Assembly: GCA_003282965.1 (NCBI GenBank)
Contig: QBYF01000001.1
Location: 165,236-229,235 of the forward strand
Direction: 5' to 3'
From: Pelagibacteraceae bacterium AG-325-E13
Lineage (GTDB): Bacteria > Pseudomonadota > Alphaproteobacteria > Pelagibacterales > Pelagibacteraceae
DNA: 64,000 bases
Positions 61,360 to 64,000 of this stretch are shown piece after piece (the first letter of the stretch is position 1; each line of letters opens with the position of its first letter). A program made the translations under genes and the position numbers. The notes below the pieces were generated by a model. That model did no database searches. It was not told the DNA's origin and saw only the letters and a program-made list of their open reading frames with translations.

Positions 61360-62406
61360 ATGATGAAATCAATTAAAACTTGGATTTTAGTTGTACTTGC
61401 TTCCTCATTACTTGTGGCTTGTGGCCAAGGTGGTGGAGGTGCTGGTTCAAAAAAATCTAAGACTTTAGACAACACAAAGAAAGCCGGTTTTGTAAAATGT
61501 GGAGTTTCACAAGGACTTCCTGGGTTTTCAAATGCTGATGCATCTGGAAATTGGACTGGTATAGACGTTGATGTATGTAGAGCTGTTGCAGCTGCTGTAT
61601 TAGGCGATGCTGACAAAGTTAAATATACTCCGTTAAGTGCAAAAGAAAGATTCACTGCTTTAACATCTGGTGAAGTCGATGTACTTTCACGAAACACAAC
61701 TTGGACATTATCAAGGGATGCTGACATTGGTTTAACTTTTGTTGGTGTAAACTTTTATGACGGCCAAGGATTCATGGTTAGAAAAAATTCTGGAATCAAT
61801 TCAGTTAATGATTTCAAAGATGGTATATCTGCATGTACAAACACAGGTACTACTACAGAGCTAAACATGAGAGACTTCTTTAATTCCAAAAACATTAAGT
61901 ACGAACCAATCGCTTTTGAAAAAGCTGATGAAGTAGTTCAAGCTTATGATGCTGGAAGATGTGATACTTACACAACTGATAAATCTGGATTAGCTGCTCA
62001 AAGAACTAAATTGAGTGCGCCGGATGATCATAAAGTATTACCAGAAACAATTTCTAAAGAACCACTAGGACCTGTTGTAAGACAAGGTGACTCAGTGTGG
62101 GAAGATATTGTTAGATGGTCTCTAAACGTAATGATCGAAGCCGAAGAGTATGGTGTTAATTCATCAAACGCATCAAGCTTAAAAGACTCTGAAAACCCAG
62201 CTATCAAGAGATTAGTTGGTGCTGAAGGAGAATTAGGTGCTGCTTTTGGTTTAGATAATGAGTGGAGCTTAAGAATTATCGAGCAAGTTGGAAACTATGG
62301 TGAAATCTATAAAAAACATATAGCGGACACTAATATTTTACCAAATAGAGGTCCAAATCAACTTTGGACTAAAGGCGGTATTCTTTACGTACCACCTGCG
62401 AGATAA
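61360..62406 (+). CDS. aapJ: General L-amino acid ABC transporter binding protein AapJ-like
   Basis: Solute-binding protein of a polar amino-acid importer. The signal region MMKSIKTWILVVLASSLLVA ends in CGQGGGGAG, a lipoprotein-like (lipobox) Cys, though many AapJ proteins are soluble. The mature part starts KAGFVKCGVSQGLPGFSNAD and contains GIDVDVCRAVAAAVLGD, SAKERFTALTSGEVDVLSRN, FYDGQGFMVRK and RCDTYTTDKSGLAAQR, all matching the AapJ/BztA group. The ATG at 61360 or 61363 (GAGAGG upstream) is equally possible. 348 residues. A terminator follows, then aapQ. Confidence 0.94.
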   Translation: MMKSIKTWILVVLASSLLVACGQGGGGAGSKKSKTLDNTKKAGFVKCGVSQGLPGFSNADASGNWTGIDVDVCRAVAAAVLGDADKVKYTPLSAKERFTALTSGEVDVLSRNTTWTLSRDADIGLTFVGVNFYDGQGFMVRKNSGINSVNDFKDGISACTNTGTTTELNMRDFFNSKNIKYEPIAFEKADEVVQAYDAGRCDTYTTDKSGLAAQRTKLSAPDDHKVLPETISKEPLGPVVRQGDSVWEDIVRWSLNVMIEAEEYGVNSSNASSLKDSENPAIKRLVGAEGELGAAFGLDNEWSLRIIEQVGNYGEIYKKHIADTNILPNRGPNQLWTKGGILYVPPAR

Positions 62407-62417
62407 TCGCTAATTAA

Positions 62418-62452
62418 TTAAAAAGGGCTGGATTTATCCGGCCCTTTTTTTT
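62418..62452 (+). terminator. Intrinsic terminator after aapJ
   Basis: GGGCTGGA (62425-62432) pairs with TCCGGCCC (62437-62444) through one T-G wobble, loop TTTA, flanked by A-rich and an eight-T run. It lies 18 bases after the aapJ stop and 21 before aapQ. Partial termination would favour the binding protein over permease mRNA. Confidence 0.92.
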
Positions 62453-62465
62453 ACTCTCCATTTTA

Positions 62466-63644
62466 ATGAATTTTAAAAACTTTAAATTTGATGTGAGCAA
62501 TAAGAACAAGGATTTAATTCCGCAAGTTCTTACCGTCTTATTTATAGTTTTAGTAATAATTTATTTTACCATTAATGCCCAGAACAACATGGGAAACAGA
62601 GGAATCTCATTTGGTTTTGGATTCCTATCTCAAGAATCTTCTTTTGATATTGCTTTTTCATTAATTGATTATGATGGTTCTTATTCATACGCAAGAGCAT
62701 TTTTAGTAGGTCTTTTAAATACAATTTTAGTTTCAGTTATAGGAATTTTTTTCGCAACAATTTTAGGAGTAACCGTTGGTATATCAAGGTTATCTCAAAA
62801 TTATCTAATTTCAAAAGCTGCAGAATGGTATGTAGAAATTTTTAGAAATATACCCTTAATACTCCAAATTTTTTTTTGGTACTTTGCTGCGTTAAGAGCA
62901 TTACCACTTACAATAGATTCAATAAATTTTTACGATATTAGTTTTTTAAATGTCAAAGGTTGGTATGTTCCTAGATTTATATGGACAAATTTTTCATTGT
63001 TTTTCAACTCGATTATTGCTGCGGTCATCTTAATATTTTTTCTTTCTAAATACGCAAGAAAACAAAGGGATGAATTTGGAAAACAGATTCCAATATTCTA
63101 TATGTCACTTGGAATTTTGTTTGGTTTACCTCTTTTAACATTTTTAATTGGTGGAGTGAGTTTATCTTTTCAAATACCAGAATTAACTCAATTATCTAAA
63201 ACTATTTATGTTTATCAGGGGGGAGTCACTATTATCCCAGAATTAATTTCTTTAGCATTAGCATTATCTATGTATACAGCCACATTTATTGCTGAAAATG
63301 TAAGAGCAGGAATATTGGGGGTTAATAAAGGTCAAAAAGAAGCAGCCGCTTCAATTGGTTTAACAAAAGGACAAATTTTAAAACTTGTTGTAATGCCTCA
63401 AGCATTAAGAATAATAATCCCACCAACTACTAACCAATACTTGAATTTAACGAAAAATTCATCTTTAGCAGCAGCTATAGCCTATCCAGATATTGTTTTA
63501 GTTTTTGCTGGTACAGCTTTAATGCAAACTGGACGAGCAATTGAAATTATTTCAATTACTATGCTTACGTACTTATCATTAAGCTTATCAATCTCAGTAT
63601 TTATGAATTGGTATAACAAAAAAATGGCGATTAAGGAAAAATAA
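62466..63644 (+). CDS. aapQ: General L-amino acid ABC transporter permease AapQ-like
   Basis: Polar amino-acid permease, HisM/GlnP-like, 392 residues with an extra N-terminal region and a periplasmic insertion as in AapQ. FRNIPLILQIFFWYFAALRA is near residue 136; the EAA loop AAASIGLTKGQILKLVVMPQ (~residue 296) with ALRIIIPPTTNQYLNLTKNS is the standard contact to AapP. It begins after the terminator and shares a base with aapM (TAATG). Confidence 0.93.
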   Translation: MNFKNFKFDVSNKNKDLIPQVLTVLFIVLVIIYFTINAQNNMGNRGISFGFGFLSQESSFDIAFSLIDYDGSYSYARAFLVGLLNTILVSVIGIFFATILGVTVGISRLSQNYLISKAAEWYVEIFRNIPLILQIFFWYFAALRALPLTIDSINFYDISFLNVKGWYVPRFIWTNFSLFFNSIIAAVILIFFLSKYARKQRDEFGKQIPIFYMSLGILFGLPLLTFLIGGVSLSFQIPELTQLSKTIYVYQGGVTIIPELISLALALSMYTATFIAENVRAGILGVNKGQKEAAASIGLTKGQILKLVVMPQALRIIIPPTTNQYLNLTKNSSLAAAIAYPDIVLVFAGTALMQTGRAIEIISITMLTYLSLSLSISVFMNWYNKKMAIKEK

Positions 63645-64000
63645 TGAAATTAAATCTAGTCAAACCAAATAAGGAAAATCTAAATACTTTTGTTGCCATA
63701 GGTAGCGCTCTTATTTTAGTGGGTTTTTTTGATTTTTTAGCTAATACTTTTCTAGATTTAAATTTTACTGGATTTTTACCAGGTGGAATTAGTTTTCTAA
63801 CTCCTATTATCTTCGGTGTTATAGGACTTTATTTTATTAGAATTGAATTTAGTGGAAATAGATTGCTTGATAAAATAAATACTAACTTTAATTCAAGTAA
63901 TTTTAATGCTGTTTTAAGTTTATTAGTAATTTTTGCCCTAATCAAATATATTCCTTCTATTTTAAATTGGTTTATTTTTGATGCTGACTTTGCAGGTAAC
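63644..64000 (+). CDS. aapM: General L-amino acid ABC transporter permease AapM-like, N-terminal part (cut by window end)
   Basis: An open frame from ATG 63644 runs to the window edge without stop (119 codons), and is absent from the ORF track. It begins MKLNLVKPNKENLNTFVAIG, has hydrophobic stretches at residues ~16-36 (VAIGSALILVGFFDFLANTF), ~46-66 and ~91-112, and ends YIPSILNWFIFDADFAGN, matching the pre-permease segment of AapM. Coupling to aapQ by TAATG and gene order support the assignment. aapP is expected next, outside the window. Confidence 0.85.
   Translation, partial: MKLNLVKPNKENLNTFVAIGSALILVGFFDFLANTFLDLNFTGFLPGGISFLTPIIFGVIGLYFIRIEFSGNRLLDKINTNFNSSNFNAVLSLLVIFALIKYIPSILNWFIFDADFAGN

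Noticed and set aside
61245-61727. Minus-strand 160-aa ORF over the aapJ start
   Set aside because: Overlaps the secure signal peptide and first domain of aapJ; composition is Ser/Thr/Pro-rich antisense.

Overview
The window is strongly AT-rich and almost wall-to-wall coding. Genes are joined by ATGA or TAATG overlaps and spacers of a few bases, and proteins are rich in Lys, Asn and Ile. Gene orders are alphaproteobacterial: rpsB-tsf-frr-uppS-cdsA-dxr-bamA-skp-lpxD-fabZ-lpxA-lpxI-lpxB, ppiD-trpEGDC-lexA-gltX, ispDF-pgpA-cinA, ntrYX-trkAH and aapJQM. The SOS operator is the alphaproteobacterial GTTC-N7-GTTC type. Together these point to a streamlined marine SAR11 bacterium (Pelagibacterales, Candidatus Pelagibacter-like). 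That assignment is inferred from gene content and style, not from a database match. No phage, insertion sequence, integrase or CRISPR array was seen.

Layout. 1-1246: 3' part of dnaE. 1247-14927: a long co-directional run for translation (rpsB with a structured leader, tsf, frr), envelope lipid and isoprenoid synthesis (uppS, cdsA, dxr), outer-membrane assembly (bamA, skp) and lipid A synthesis (lpxD, fabZ, lpxA, lpxI, lpxB), with a PQQ-type sugar dehydrogenase embedded and a histone-deacetylase-like amidohydrolase at the end. 14928-19998: an accessory block of poorly characterised membrane proteins: an EP-repeat protein, two tiny membrane proteins, DUF2167, a PrsW-like protease, two look-alike coiled proteins and a small coiled-coil protein. 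20016-21542: a protein that appears to combine two nuclease folds. 21618-29040 (minus strand): gltX, lexA, trpCDGE and ppiD. 29105-35880: tpiA, secG, pyrG, kdsA, eno, ftsB, lipA, a COQ10/RatA-like gene and a small membrane protein. 35884-37992 (minus): cinA, pgpA, ispDF. 38041-43972: ntrY, ntrX, trkA, trkH. 43974-53719: a glycerol uptake and catabolism unit (GpsA-like dehydrogenase, SHOCT-like small protein, glpK, glpV, terminator, glpSTPQU, gap). 53694-54922: small minus-strand genes and a hydratase-like enzyme. 54991-59037: a Fur-box-preceded ferric iron ABC transporter with a tiny CxxC protein and an RNA stem-loop inside it. 59062-59138: tRNA-Arg(TCT). 59148-61181: galE and zapE. 61360-64000: the general amino-acid ABC transporter aapJ-aapQ-aapM, cut by the window end.

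How the parts fit. Much of the window is core metabolism in compressed operons. Genes often found at the same positions in other alphaproteobacteria (pyrH, rseP, pdhABC, ntrBC, moaC/moeA, comEC) are not at those positions here. Nutrient capture is the second theme: glycerol, ferric iron and amino acids each have a periplasmic binding protein gene, and in each case that gene is followed by an intrinsic terminator or a stem-loop that would raise its expression over the membrane components. Regulation visible in DNA includes the rpsB leader, the lexA SOS box, paired Fur boxes around a TATAAT hexamer, and a perfect palindrome before aapJ. No stretch longer than 300 bases lacks a gene. The largest spacers are 56069-56337 (a 56-aa ORF plus a stem-loop) and 61182-61359 (the aapJ upstream region).
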